DNA of 64,000 nt. It comes from Agrypnia vestita (Eukaryota > Arthropoda > Insecta > Trichoptera > Phryganeidae). Location: assembly GCA_016648135.1 (NCBI GenBank), contig JADDOH010000141.1, positions 212,083 to 276,082 of the forward strand. Reading direction: 5' to 3'. Of the stretch, positions 47,243-59,149 are shown piece by piece. Positions within the stretch are counted from its first letter, which is position 1, and every line of letters starts with the position of its first letter. The notes under the pieces are model-generated. The model saw only the letters and a list, made by a program, of their open reading frames with translations, searched no databases and was not told the DNA's origin. A program made the position numbers and the translations under genes.

Positions 47243-50200
47243 CTGAAAAATATACAAATTTATTAATATTATTTTTTCATCGAATAAACAAAAATTAAAA
47301 AATATATATGTATTATTTTTTAATTATGTAAATTTATTTATTATTTACCCGTTGTGATCATCAGCGGTGTAGTGAACGGTCCTGATGGAACCGTCGGGCT
47401 CCACCAGAGAGTAGTGTCCCTTCACTACATCTCCATCCCTGACTTCCGATTGACTCTTCTGGTCACCGGTGTGGTGGTCGGTCACTCCATAGTCGAATTT
47501 GTAGGCGGGGTGGGCCTAGTTCATAAAAAGGCCTTTATTTAAAATTTTACTACACAAATACAAATATATATATATATATATTTTTTAATAAAAATAATTT
47601 ATTTACTTTATTATTAATTCATGTTCATTAAATAGAGTGAGAACAAGACTCCAGGTTGCCGAGATGAGTTTTATAAGGAGGGTAGCAGAAGTCACACTAG
47701 TGAATAGAGTGAGAATTTTTAGCATAAGGGAAGCATTAACATAAACATTGGCATAGAGTCTGTACTTCTACATATAGAGAAATCACAAATAAAGTAGCTA
47801 GGACATGTGCTAAGTAAAAATGCCAGAGAAGGAGTATCAAAAAGTATGCTCTTGGCAACCGCGTAAGGAAGGCGACTGGTTGGTCTTAACAGGTTAACGC
47901 ATACGCAAGCAGCATAAGACAGGAGAACATGCAAGTACCTCGTCGAGTATTTGGGCCCCCGACCCTACTATGAAGATGATGATGAAGATTATGATGTTAA
48001 TTGAAATTATGAACCCGCAGGCAAGCGTTTAGTAAAGTAAAAAGTCCAGTAAAATAGTATAATAAAAGGCAAGCTTCTAGTAAAGTCGTGATAAAGATGC
48101 TTTGTGAATCTAGTTATTAAGTTTGTTTGAAATAAATTGTGATAATAGAATTTTATTTCTGAATTCTGCTACTTTTTTATAAAATGTAAAATACTTATAT
48201 TGATGTATTGAATTAATATTCTCACATGTTCATCGTAGTAGTGTCCGTGTCCGTGTCCGTGTCCGTGCACGTCGTGCTCGGGTGCGGTGTATCCGTGGGA
48301 CGGTCCGTCGTGGCGCACGATGTTCTGCGTCGACACGGCGGCGGCGTGGCCGTGTCCCCCGTAGCCCTCGTACCCCCCGTGCCCCGTGGGCCAGGAGCTG
48401 CAGGCGGCCACCACCCCGAGGATTACGGCAACCTGCAATAACGATTCGTGATAACAATTGCAAACAACATAACAACAAACAACCAAACCCAACAAAATAA
48501 ATATTTTAAAAGTAATCAGCTAAAAGTGAGACAATATGAAAGTCAAATTTATCTAAAACACCAAGTTTTAAACCACTATACGAGTAATCATATTTGGGAT
48601 ATCAATCATCCTCAGAGACAACATTGGAAGTAACAGTAAAAAGAATATGGCCGAACATTAGAATGTACGAGGAGTGGGGAAGGAAGGAGTAGATTAATAA
48701 TCCACTTACAACAGTAATTATTTAACTGATGGGACTATGCAGGGATTTGAATATTTAGGTTTTTTCATTTTTAATGGTATATAAATATTCTTATAAATTA
48801 TTCTAAATTAATGAGGCTTGAGCATTCGAGGAATTCGAATAGCTCTACTAACTATAGTTCGAGAGATATCTACAGCCAGAGAACAGAAGTAGGTACCTAG
48901 CGATATTCAATTAAGGCGAAGAAGAGTATCGTAACGTCAAACTTTTGCAGGCCATAATAATAATTATATTTATCTAACTGTAAGTAAGTTGTAATACAGC
49001 AAGAGGGAAACAACCTCACTCCTCTTCCCAGCAAAAAGCCGATAATGATAACCAGTGTGTTGAATGAATAAATTACAAGAACAAGACGATCTATCTAATA
49101 TATGTCTAGTAACACACCGTTACATGTCAACAAAAAATTCAGTATTTGAATGTGTCAATACAACTATTAGATTATCAATTAATCACAAAATTAGTTCAAA
49201 TCATTGAGAAGTTTGCTTTACAAATCAATTTATTTAAAATATGAAATTCAATACTTAACAAATTTTTACAGTGTGCGTTCGTATATTTTACTAATATCAA
49301 ATTATAATAGTTTTTCTAACTCCTACGATTTTAAAATAAGCAAAAAAAATATTATTACAGTGCTACACTGGTATCAGCAAAATCTTTCATGACCAAGAAA
49401 AAATTGGCAATTGTGTAAGATTTTTTGTGAATTTGCGTACTGTGTGTCACTCTTGTGAAGATATTTCAAACGGAACAATAGAACACAATATGTTTTCGTA
49501 ACTCTTGGCTATATCGCTTTTCTTGTTTTTACAGATTGTACAAATAAGCTGGTGTAACGCGAGAGCTACTGGTGCGTGTGAGAAACATAGGATAAATCAA
49601 TCGAAACAATAGAATTTCGTTTTTTTTTTCTAAAAATTCTTGACTCATTCAATTCTGTGCGAAAATTCGTCAATTATTGTTAAAAATATAAATATTTCAA
49701 TAATACAAAAGTATAGAACTTTAATTATGTAAATAAGTGAAATTGTTTTGTGAAACAAATAAAAATCACGTTAAATCAATAATTTTCAAATTGAAATTTC
49801 TTATAGAAGACGGCAATAGCGACATTTGGTTTGAAACCGGGTCTGCTATTTACTTATGTAGATAATTTTGCAATTGAAAATAAAAACTCAAAGTTTTTAA
49901 AATGACAATTTTTCGGATAATTTGAAGTAGATACTTTTTGTTTTCCAAAAAATAATTTTAACAGACCGATCATGACTCAGAAGAGAAACTGTTTAATTTT
50001 AATTGCCTTGGCTCGCTTTGCCTTTGTTTTCTTACTGAATAGGTGATTTCAATGACAGTTGATTATGTTGAAATACAGATCAAATATAAGAATATTCTTT
50101 TGTATAAATAAATTTGAAATCTGCGGGCTTTCGAATTTTCAATTACGAGAGTGTTCGCTTATATAAAAAAAAAGTCAAAGGTTTGACGCCGAATGCATTA

Positions 50201-50477
50201 CGTATTTTATTCCATAGAGAAAAATATTTATATTACGTGGTGCTACGGAATTATTTTTTCTAAGAATAAATTAATTATATTAGGTGCTGAACTAAATAAA
50301 TCAATAACACTTAAAATTGTTTGGTCTATTTATCAATTTCACTGTTTAATACAACTCACGAAATAAATTTCCACAAACAAAAAATGGTACATCTATAATA
50401 CTGTGATTATTTCAACGCCGGGGATTCGCAACCCATCAGAAATAATTTGGATAGGCGGTACTCACTTTAGCGAACAT
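47173..50477 (-). CDS. Cuticle protein, RR-2 type (gene 4), 4 coding exons, 151 aa
   Basis: Minus-strand coding exons are 50477-50466, 48432-48226, 47515-47349 and 47242-47173; the joined frame is 456 nt. A signal peptide (about 1-17, [17 protein letters not shown]) is followed by a Gly/His-rich region with [12 protein letters not shown] and the motif [13 protein letters not shown]. Next is a (HG)n run, [14 protein letters not shown]. The RR-2 domain (74-134) begins [20 protein letters not shown] and carries [20 protein letters not shown]; the tail is His-rich and ends HHGHYH. It is the smallest protein of the set and the last transcribed exon lies toward gene 3 (convergent). Histidine-rich RR-2 proteins are thought to take part in sclerotisation through catechol cross-links; that is family knowledge, not shown here. 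Intron 2 holds a plus-strand LINE relic. Confidence 0.9.
47349..47515 (-). CDS. Gene 4 coding exon 3 (RR-2 domain)
   Basis: 167 nt, acceptor GAACTAG, donor AACGG|GTAAAT. It encodes [20 protein letters not shown] to HYTADDHNG. Confidence 0.92.
47630..47990 (+). mobile_element. Non-LTR retrotransposon relic in gene 4 intron 2
   Basis: Plus-strand frames read [20 protein letters not shown], then [12 protein letters not shown], the familiar segment after the LINE palm domain. A degenerate remainder includes KVARTCAK and [10 protein letters not shown]. Stops interrupt it. It lies antisense to the host gene. Confidence 0.6.
48226..48432 (-). CDS. Gene 4 coding exon 2
   Basis: Acceptor TTATTGCAG, donor CAT|GTGAGA, 207 nt, phase 0 at both ends. 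It encodes the signal-peptide core and the Gly/His region. The GTGTCC repeat at about 48241-48265 on the plus strand is the DNA of the HG run. Confidence 0.9.
48433..50465. other. Gene 4 intron 1
   Basis: About 2 kb of AT-rich sequence. No repeat family member or gene was recognised. Confidence 0.6.
50466..50477 (-). CDS. Gene 4 coding exon 1
   Basis: It encodes M-F-A-K; the donor is AAA|GTGAGT, phase 0. Confidence 0.82.
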
Positions 50478-50552
50478 TGTGTGTTTGATACTGTTGATTG
50501 TTCACGTTGTGAATAATGCGATTGACTATGTCAACTGTGTCGATTGTTGCTG

Positions 50553-50560
50553 CTTTTATA
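50553..50560 (-). promoter_or_regulatory. TATA box of cuticle gene 4
   Basis: TATAAAAG on the minus strand, about 80 nt upstream of the ATG. The start site is expected near 50530; an ACAGT lies at 50538-50534. Upstream, CAAATGTGGAATGG and GGCCAAATG occur at about 50754-50773. Confidence 0.75.
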
Positions 50561-52289
50561 CTGAAATATCATAATACTGCGGTGCGGTGGTGGCGAGCCC
50601 GAATTGCATAAGCTGAACGAAAGACCCGCGGAATGTAACATTGAACGTAAATTGCAGTAATGCTTTCAAATTATAAACACCATTAAACATATTGAATGAT
50701 ATTGCAAAAGCTCCGATATTAGTAGAGCTGAACGCCCAATAATGTACGTGAGTTAACCATTCCACATTTGGCCGGAACTGCAGAGAGATTCCGTCATTTG
50801 GGGCTGACCATTGGAAGTGTTAATGAATACAATTGATATCACCCAACACGTAATTTATGTGTGTATTTAGTATTAATTACAGGCATATTAACACGTTTTC
50901 CTTTATATAAGGAAATTATTTTCATGTTTAAAATAGAGGAGCATTACCATGTATTATTAAAAGGACCTACATCCAACTAGAAAAAAATAAATGTAAGTGT
51001 TAGTATAGATATTTTTTTGGAAGAACAAGGCTTACTAGGCAAACCATATTTTATTATAAGTAGGTACTCAAAAAACAATTTCAAAACCAACCTCCACTAT
51101 ATAAAACTGTCTGGATAAGATAAAATAATCAATTGATTTAAGGCACACATCCTACAGTTATCCCACATCCTACAGTAAGATTGTAATTGAAGGATTTGTA
51201 AGATTACGGCTTTAAAGTTATCTACGCAGTAGATAGCAATTGTGATTGCAAATAGTTTGACAAAGTGACGCCATTTTAGCCTGAATTCCTCAATGAACAC
51301 TATAAAGACTTTATTCTTCCACCACAAATGTATGTAAATGAAATGCTGGAATATCCATTCGTTATACCTACTTTTATGTTCTATTTTACTTAAAAATATC
51401 TTGAAAAATATTAAGAGACATTTCAACATTTGAATCATTTAAAATTTTGAATATCATCAGAGCTGATGTTGAACCCTGCAAAGGGATCCGAACACTTGTG
51501 CAGTGCACAAGGCATAATATCCCTGAAAACTCTAATCAAATTACTATTTATTTATTTTAGAGATAGGGAGTCTTGTCCGGTTTACAAATATATTTTTTAC
51601 GTATTGTATTTTTAATGTTTTCAATATTTAATTCGAATGAAAACTATTTTTTTACATTTGTTTTTATTAAATAAAGAGAAAAAGCGAGAGAGCAAATATG
51701 ATTTAGGTTTCTAAAAGGCGAACATTCAATTTCTTTTCGAAATAATACAACGATATCAATTAAATACATATAAATTATGTACATGATAATATAATATAAT
51801 GTAGGTGTTCCGCGTCAGTATTTACTTTACTTTAATTGAAGTATTAAAAGCCTTTTTACTGCCTTGTTTTTAGAATTGCTTTGATTGATCAACGTGCCCA
51901 ATTGAAGGTCGTGTGTGCTATGTTTAAAAAATATTAGTTAATAGTTAAAGGATTAATGGGTTTTCATAAAAAAATAATTGATCACAATTAAAATAGATTT
52001 ACATTACCATAGTATTACAGAAGAGTGATTAAAAATGGTATCTTAAAATGTATTTAAATGACTTGAAGTTATTTAAAAAACTGTAAAAATAGAACCTTGG
52101 ATGTTCGCAGGATTTCCGCTGATGCACAATTAATCGTGGCACGGCTGAATTTGGCAAGATTTTGGCGTAATTTATCCATTAAAACAATAAATGTTGTTAT
52201 CAAATTATTTTAAAATTCAAAATATTTTTGTGTTTAATATGTTCAGATGTTAAAAAAAAGTTGAAATGTGAAAACAATTACACAATTTT

Positions 52290-52400
52290 GTCCCCAGAAG
52301 GATCATCATTAATCAAGATAAATTACAGATGTCTTACAGTGATGAAACTATTTATTTTGGAAATTATGTATGGCAGGGGCGTGCAGCGAGATCAAGACTC
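52290..52400 (+). mobile_element. M2-related element, left arm only
   Basis: ATCAAGATAAATTACAGATG, TCTTACAGTGATGAAACTAT and TATTTTGGAAATTATGTATG. It shares the left flank with the copies at 44.4 and 45.0 kb. Confidence 0.5.
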
Positions 52401-52589
52401 TTATTTAAAAATGTATTTAGAAAAAAAATCAAAATCAAATATTTATCTGGCAGAATATTGTGAAATATTAAAATCTGAATAATATGTTAATTGTTGTGAT
52501 AATAATATTACGAGATATGTCTCTTATTTCGGTTTCTTTTCAAAATATATGCTTAGGAGAGTCATGCTTCTTGTTCTCACTGCACGTAT

Positions 52590-52795
52590 GGAATTCATTT
52601 TTTGGCATTTATGGGGCTTACGACCCACTAATTTCAACCATAACATTCCAAATTCGATAGATGTGTGGTCGATCATAAACGTATTGGTAAAAGTCACATT
52701 GTGTAAATGTAACGTAATTACATAATCCAGTCTATGACAGGGCTTAAGACCTGTCATAGACTGGCTTATGAACAAACTTAAATGACATACATACT
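52590..52795 (+). mobile_element. M2-related element, second part, with perfect hairpin
   Basis: GTATGGAATTCATTTTTTGG, ATGGGGCTTACGACCCACTA and TCACATTGTGTAAATGTAAC are M2 blocks. The element then forms a 15-bp perfect stem (52727-52741 with 52750-52764, CCAGTCTATGACAGG) around GCTTAAGA. Confidence 0.5.
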
Positions 52796-53075
52796 ATCCC
52801 ATATAAACAGCATCTTCTTTGTGTATAATATATCTAATTATATTTTTATTTCTTGGTTTGTCTTGAGGCCCATCCCCAGGGTGTATGAGATTATGAGTGA
52901 AACGGTAGAACATACCTATCTACTATATCTTAGAATGAAGGAACGATGAACTATTAGAAGGTGAAACCTCGGGCTTTTCCAAGAGTTTATCAAGGTATGG
53001 GTACCTTCTGGAAGATGTTAGGACTCCTGGCTTACGGATAGATCTGAACCAGTTGACTCTTTGGTCAGATGAAAG

Positions 53076-53127
53076 TCCAGAATGGCATTTAAAAGTAGTT
53101 TATGCTACTTTTAAATGCCATTCTGGA
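53076..53127. repeat. Perfect 23-bp hairpin
   Basis: Arms 53076-53098 and 53105-53127 are exact inverses (arm begins TCCAGAATGGCATTTAAAAG), with a 6-nt loop TTTATG. The flanks show no continuing complementarity. Confidence 0.8.
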
Positions 53128-53299
53128 ATCCATCCAGGCCTACCTGGAGTACCTGGAATATACATTGGCATACCAGGAACGCTGATATATATGCTGATAT
53201 AGGAACACCAGCTCTTCAAACATATCGAAGAGGAGGTAGATTGGGCCATTCAGAGGTTCAATATCTGTTACGTAACATAGACTATGAAACTCGGGAGCA

Positions 53300-53440
53300 T
53301 TAGTCTCGCAAAGATTAATATAATTATTACGACCCCACGACACTGGCTTCTCACACCGAGGGTTCCGGGTTTCTATTCCCGGTGAGGTTACAATTATGTT
53401 TAACTCTAGCCTGGGTGTTTTGTAACGTGTTTTGCTTCTG
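53300..53440 (+). mobile_element. Possible SINE head with B-box-like sequence
   Basis: CGAGGGTTCCGGGTTTCTAT then TCCCGGTGAGGTTAC resembles a degenerate RNA polymerase III B box inside a GGTTCCGGG...CCCGG stem. It is the only copy seen here. It may be a worn tRNA-derived SINE; no cloverleaf can be drawn. Confidence 0.3.
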
Positions 53441-55423
53441 TAATTTAGCCTCTTGGCTTGTTGAAGCGTAAAACTATAAAACAAGGTTTTCTTACCAAGC
53501 AAGGGATAAATCACTAAAGTTACGGCGTTTGGTATATTTATCAACCTTAACTAATATATAAACTTTAATCATTATATAAACGTGTCGATATTATATAAAA
53601 TAGAGAGTGTCTCATAGCTAGTAGCAAAAACTTACAGGAAGTCTTCTTCAATTTTGAATAGAAAATATGCTTTACACTTTGGGTGAAATGTTGAAAATGT
53701 ATTTAATGTTTTTTTCAATGTATTTAACTTAGTGTCATCGAAGCATTGGACTATAACAATAGTAACTTATATGGAATTTTTAAAATTTATTCGCTTTGGT
53801 ATGTCAAATAAAATTATTAAACTTAATTTTTATTTCTAAGGTATTATTATTTGATTATGACTTATATAGAAACGAATGAATTTTTAATATTCCATTTTAT
53901 TTACTACAGTGATAGTTCAACGTTTTAATGAAGATAACTAAAAAATATTGAGAAAAAAATGCCTACTTTGATGTTGCTTGTCTCCGTAACCGTCGACATT
54001 TCACCCAAAGTGAAAAGAATATTCTGTATATTTGTATTTATTTTTTAAAAAATGTGTTATTAATAAATTGATTATTAAATAATTTGGTTATCTTAAAATA
54101 TGTAATATTCTTATATTATCACATATTTTTGTACACTTGGTCAAGAAGTGGGTCAAATATTGATTGTTAAACATAGCGATTAGTGAAAATCAATAAAAAC
54201 ATGTAAAAAATAATGTATTTTATGACGGTAAGCAAATTCAATCTAACAAACAACCACGTAAGTCAGCAGTAGTGCTTTTACTTACTTTATGCATACTAAA
54301 AACTTTAAAAATAAAAAAAGATAGACCATTGTTATGTATATCTTTACTCTTTAAGTAATCACGGCTAATAACAATAGTAAATTTATATTAAAAGCAAAAA
54401 GCGTTGACTAGGAAAAAAGACTCGAACGCCAAAGTCCTTGAATTGTAACACGATTATACCAAACTACCGCGTGAAATGTGTCTTGAGAAAATGTACCCAC
54501 CTAGAATGCAATATTACACCTGAACCGATAGAGTTAGCATCCGGTCACCGCAATATACTAAATGTATTATATTACCGGGAATGTGCATAACATGTAATGT
54601 GTAATAATACCGAGAATATGTAATAAGTCCTACTAGAAAAGGAAGAGTTACATAATTAAATTTTTTATCACTAAAGTAAGATTTAGATGTTCAGAAGATT
54701 ACTGGGCCACCTCATTATTACTCCCTTTATATTAACTCGTGGCGTCTGCTTGCTTGCCGTCAACAAAAACTTTGGATCGATTTTTGACCTTTTTCCCGTG
54801 ATCCAATCGAGCTGAAACTTGGCAAGTAGACTCGTGGCGACGATCAAGAAGATCTATCAGAGTTTCGTTAAAAAAATTAATAATTTTAGTATAATTTCGG
54901 ATTTTTAGAAATTTTATTGATTTTTTCAAATTGGAATCATTAGAAAAGTTTGATTATTAGCAACGGCGGCCCGATAGCGTCGCGGAATATTTTCTAAATT
55001 TGAATTACTCCGTCGGCATGCATAATAGGTACTTCACTACGAATGTCGAAAATCTAAATTGACTGACAAATGTTTTTAGAATTTAATCTTCAAAGCATGA
55101 AGTGTCTTATCAAAGCTCAAAACATCTGACATTTTAGAAATATATTAAATTACTGTAAGTTTAGTGCAATGTTATATGTTTTAATTCGTCTTTAATTGTT
55201 GTTATATTTTACAAAGAAAGGGAGTATAATAAAAAATTGGTTTTTATGGGTTACTTTTTTTAAACTGACCAAATTCAAATAGAGAAACAAAGTTAGGTGG
55301 ATTAAGTGGAAAAGCAAAATTAATTGACTGACAAAAGTCGTAGTTGTTGGTGTAAAGGTGGTTGTAACAAGAATATTGAGTAGAGAAAATAGTTCAGTAA
55401 TATTGTTTGGCAAATTTTTTTTC

Positions 55424-55600
55424 TTAAAAAAAATAATGATGCGAACACGGAATACGTGTCACATCAATATTCTTACAATTTTCAAACTAAGCTAAACGCT
55501 TGTGCTATGAAAATAAGACTAACTTACTAGTCTGGAGTGAACCCGCGACCTTTAGATCACGAGGCGAGTGACCTAACCACAACACCGACAAGCTACTCAA
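55424..55600 (-). mobile_element. tRNA-derived SINE family S1, copy D
   Basis: On the minus strand: TAGCTTGTCGGTGTTGTGGT, TAGGTCACTCGCCTCGTGAT, GGTCGCGGGTTCACTCCAGA, and the body with GATGTGACACGTATTCCGTG. A small deletion damages the B box. The A-rich tail is toward 55424. Confidence 0.78.
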
Positions 55601-55649
55601 ATTAATCCTCGAGTTTTTTTTGATTTCTACACTTTCAAAATTATTTGAC

Positions 55650-55905
55650 TAGCTGTAACCCGTCAAAAATGACTAAACATTGGTTCGCATCTCTGCTAAA
55701 CCCTAGTATATATTTAAACTATCTTTTTGACAGTCCGCGGAGAGGCGGCGGTAGCAACATGCGTTAAGCAGCCGGTTCGGGTTTGCTGGCCCGGGGTTCA
55801 AGCCCCATCTCCGGCCGTTTAATTTGTTTTTTCTATCCGTGAATTGAACTGAAATTACGGACGTTACACGAAGTTACAGACAGACAACAAAATTGTTTGA
55901 TTATC
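55650..55905 (+). mobile_element. tRNA-like SINE family S2, copy 2
   Basis: This copy keeps a tRNA-like core: CGGAGA...TCTCCG acceptor-like pairing and GGGGTTCAAGCCCC, a perfect T-arm-like hairpin with a B-box-like loop. An A-box-like region (TAGCAACATGCGTTAAGCAG) lies between. The flanks match 7137-7385 (AGTATATATTTA, GAAATTACGGACGTTACACG, AAGTTACAGACAGACA). Confidence 0.6.
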
Positions 55906-56369
55906 TTTAAGCGCGACGGGATGGAGAAATTTAAGAGAAGTTAGCATTTTTTTTAATGAAATTGATGATGTTGTTAATCCAGCGGGATTTTAAGGCCTTT
56001 TTATTCCCTATAACACTGGATGACTACATTCGTCCGACGATTTTTCGTCCTCCGAGCGATATGGCCTGTATTCGTTTGTTTTCTTTTCCACGTGCTTATT
56101 TTCCCGTCCTCGTGTGACGCCCAACATCCCTACATCTTTCCGTGTCTCTTTGCGTCACTTATCGTTTTTGGACCTCTCTTTCGTTGAGAGTTCATAATAT
56201 AATATAATAACGATCCTTGCGTGTAACCAGAACCGCGTGTTGATTGACGTGTCACACTCGGGCACCCGAGCCTCATTATCGGCAAACCATCACCAGTGTT
56301 GTTTTGTAATTCTTGCCTAATTCGAGCGAGTTATGGACATTCGAAATTAGGATAGTTGTTACTCCTTCT

Positions 56370-56630
56370 TCAAATACAGAAAAAATATTTTGTGTTGACA
56401 TTATAATTATAATTTATAGAAATAAACTTTGTTTACACCACTTTTTTTATTATTGAAAAAATTCAACATGTTTCAAAGCCAAAGTCTTCTTCGTCATGAT
56501 AACAATTCTTAATTAACAGAATTTTGTTATCCTGACGAAGAAACCATTGGCTTTGAAATGTGTTGAATTTTTTCAATAATAAAAAAGTGGTGTAAACAAA
56601 GTTTATCTATATAAATTATAGTTGATACTC
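56370..56630. repeat. Foldback family M3, imperfect full copy
   Basis: AAACTTTGTTTACACCACTT then TTTTATTATTGAAAAAATTC and AACATGTTTCAAAGCCAAAG on the left are answered by ACCATTGGCTTTGAAATGTG and AAGTGGTGTAAACAAAGTTT on the right. The arms are about 100 bp with several differences, unlike the exact copy at 14.7 kb. Confidence 0.75.
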
Positions 56631-57774
56631 AATACGCAAGCAAACATATTTTCTGTTTAATTTGGAATAGGTTTAGACGCTACTGAGAGTTCAAGAATAG
56701 TTTGACCTAATTAATTCACGACATTTTAAATGCTTTTTTTTCTATCTTTAGGTCACTTATTATTACTTACCATTGCTTATGTTACTGGATCACTCTAGAC
56801 AATGGATTTGAGACGATGAGTACACCCCTTTCTGCATCTATCCCATTGCTAATTAATCTCGTTATCTGAGTCATTCATTTTTTAAATAATTTACGGCAAA
56901 ATTTATATAATTTTAAAAGAAAAATGACTTGAGGCAAACACTTATTGAAACTTATTATTTTTTATGTATAGGAAACCTTACGTATAAAATATTATTTTAT
57001 TTTATTTCCAACCTTAATTGAAGAATATACATATAAAAATGACTAATAAATTAAGAAAAACACAAGAATATAAAATAATAAGAATAAATAACACTTGTTG
57101 AAATTCATACATGTTCAATTCCTGAATTGTTTTAACTAAAATAATGGAATTAGCTACCAGGTGACATTATAATGTAAAAGAAATTTTTAAAAATTTAAAA
57201 AAGATTTAAAGTTGTTCTGTCCCGCGAAAAATTAAATGCTTCTAAAGACGATCATTTAATAATAAAATGAATGTACTTATTATTTTCATAAAGGGTTTTT
57301 ACAATTTTTTTATTAAAATTTTATTTATTATACATTTAATACTTATATCTCAAAACTCGAATAGTAAAATATAAAATTATAATTAAATCTCGCGTAGAGA
57401 TAACAAATTAAAATCCATTTCAATCGATTTTATAATGTTTCAGGTGACAAAAAATCTCATAATTATGCGTAGTACAGGATTGAAATTTTATAAGAAAATA
57501 AGAGCAACGTTAGATACTATGTGTAGATACTTAACGTGCCCCGTGATAGCTTACATAATATATTTAATTTTTTTTTTTAATTATATTTTCTAGAATTAAA
57601 CTGAATCGGTTGCACGAGTAGCTAAAAATTTAGGTACATAGTAAAAACAAGATTTTTATAATTCATTATTCCATAAAGCGTTCACTTATACAAACGTAGG
57701 ATTTGCTTGTTTCTTATGGGGAAAACCCAGGTTCGTAAAAACCGTCTTTTGACGAGTAATGAGGCTTATAATAA

Positions 57775-57987
57775 AAACTAATATAGAATGTACTGAATTC
57801 GAGTTTTTAAAGAAAAATATATTTATTCATAAATTTAAATGGTCCATAAATTTATAGGAATCTTGATTTACGAAGGGATAGATACATAAATCTATAATTC
57901 AGTGCATTCTAAATTATTAATTATCGGTAACTGTATTCAAAACTTTTTTTAATTTTTTGGGTATGGCTGCCTTTGCTTTTATCTCCA
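57775..57987. mobile_element. MITE family M1, copy 5, left end missing
   Basis: AGAATGTACTGAATTCGAG, AATTCAGTGCATTCTAAATT, ATTATCGGTAACTGTATTC and TTTTTTGGGTATGGCTGCCT, then TTGCTTTTATCTCC. The right end matches other copies; the left terminus is lost. Confidence 0.55.
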
Positions 57988-58347
57988 TCAATCAATAAGA
58001 CAAAAAAATATATTCATTTTTATGAACATTTAATTTATTAGAAATTTTACATGAAAAATATATATTTCTTTAAGTCAATCCTTCACTACTGAAAATTCCA
58101 ATAAGTGTACCTATATGCAATTATCTTAATTAAATAACACTGAACTAAAAAGTTATCTACCGTGAACAAATATTTGAGAAAGTTTTTTGTTGCTATTTGA
58201 ATTCGATTTCAAAATATGTTTGCATAAATAGAGATTTCATTATCATTATAATATATCCGCCGAACTTTTAAGTTTGATGTAACTTTTGCATTTATATTGA
58301 TAATTTTAATTGAAGAAGTATTTGGAAATGAATTCAGTGAAAAACTA

Positions 58348-58618
58348 CTTAAAAGTGTTAAAATTTGGAGTCATGGTGTTTTAATTTCCCCACCAGTCAC
58401 CATCGAACCTTTGGGCGTTGATGTTGGAAAGTGACAAAATATGGATGGTCAGAAAACTACACACAAAACAAGTACATAAAAACGCCTTAAAAGTGTTAAA
58501 ATTTGTAGTCATGGTGTTCTAATTTCCCCAACGGTCACCATCAAACCTTTGGGCGATGATGTTGGAAAGTGACAAAATATAGATGGTCAGAAAACTACAA
58601 ACAAAACAAGTACATACA
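58348..58618. repeat. Tandem duplication, 138-bp unit
   Basis: CTTAAAAGTGTTAAAATTTG starts at 58348 and 58486. The copies share ATTTCCCCA, ACCTTTGGGCG and GATGTTGGAAAGTGACAAAA, with only a few substitutions. No coding role is evident. Confidence 0.8.
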
Positions 58619-58660
58619 CACGTCGTATAAATTATACCAATATAGTTTCATGGTTCCTTA

Positions 58661-58873
58661 AGCATATCGACGGTCCTTACGTATACTGTCGAATTTGCAA
58701 AAATTATTTTTTTCTGTTACTATCTTAAACCATCCAATTTACTCTATATTCTCGGACTGTATTAAAAAAAATCCTTTTTTTAACATTATAAGTAAATCGG
58801 ATGCTTTAAGACACTAAAACAAAAATCGAATTTTTGCAGATTCGACATTATACTTTGGGACCGTCGATATGCT
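58661..58873. mobile_element. MITE with long terminal inverted repeats
   Basis: The left end AGCATATCGACGGTCC, then GTATACTGTCGAATTTGCAA, is mirrored at the right by TTGCAGATTCGACATTATAC and GGACCGTCGATATGCT. The inverted repeats are about 45 bp with a few mismatches. Total length is 213 bp with no coding capacity. Confidence 0.75.
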
Positions 58874-59149
58874 CGTTACTTTAACTTAGATAATATTATA
58901 AGGTTAGTACATTCGATACGAAAGCACGGCATAAGTGCAATAATCCGACCGTTACGCCTGTCGTGTTTGCAGTTGTTTTTAAACCTTAAATATTTGTACC
59001 GTTTAAATAGACGGAATTTACATCTAAATAATAAAATACGTAATTCAATATGAAAAATATATTATTTAAAATTACAACTTAAATACAACATATATCAACA
59101 AATATCAAATAAAATTGTAAGGCCATGGGGTAGTAATTAGTTGAGCAAT

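Larger units (their letters stand above)
50561..59149. other. Intergenic region between genes 4 and 5
   Basis: No gene is supported. The 113-codon minus-strand frame at 51438-51097 is rich in Phe, Ile, Lys and Leu, as expected of AT-rich sequence, and shows no domain. Repeats, hairpins and SINE copies in the interval are listed separately. Confidence 0.5.

Noticed and set aside
51097..51438. 113-codon minus-strand frame
   Set aside because: Phe/Ile/Lys/Leu-rich with no motif or spliced neighbours; compatible with chance in AT-rich DNA.
55740..55820. Possible tRNA gene
   Set aside because: The T-arm is good, but the D-arm and anticodon arm cannot be drawn and the flanks match other SINE copies.
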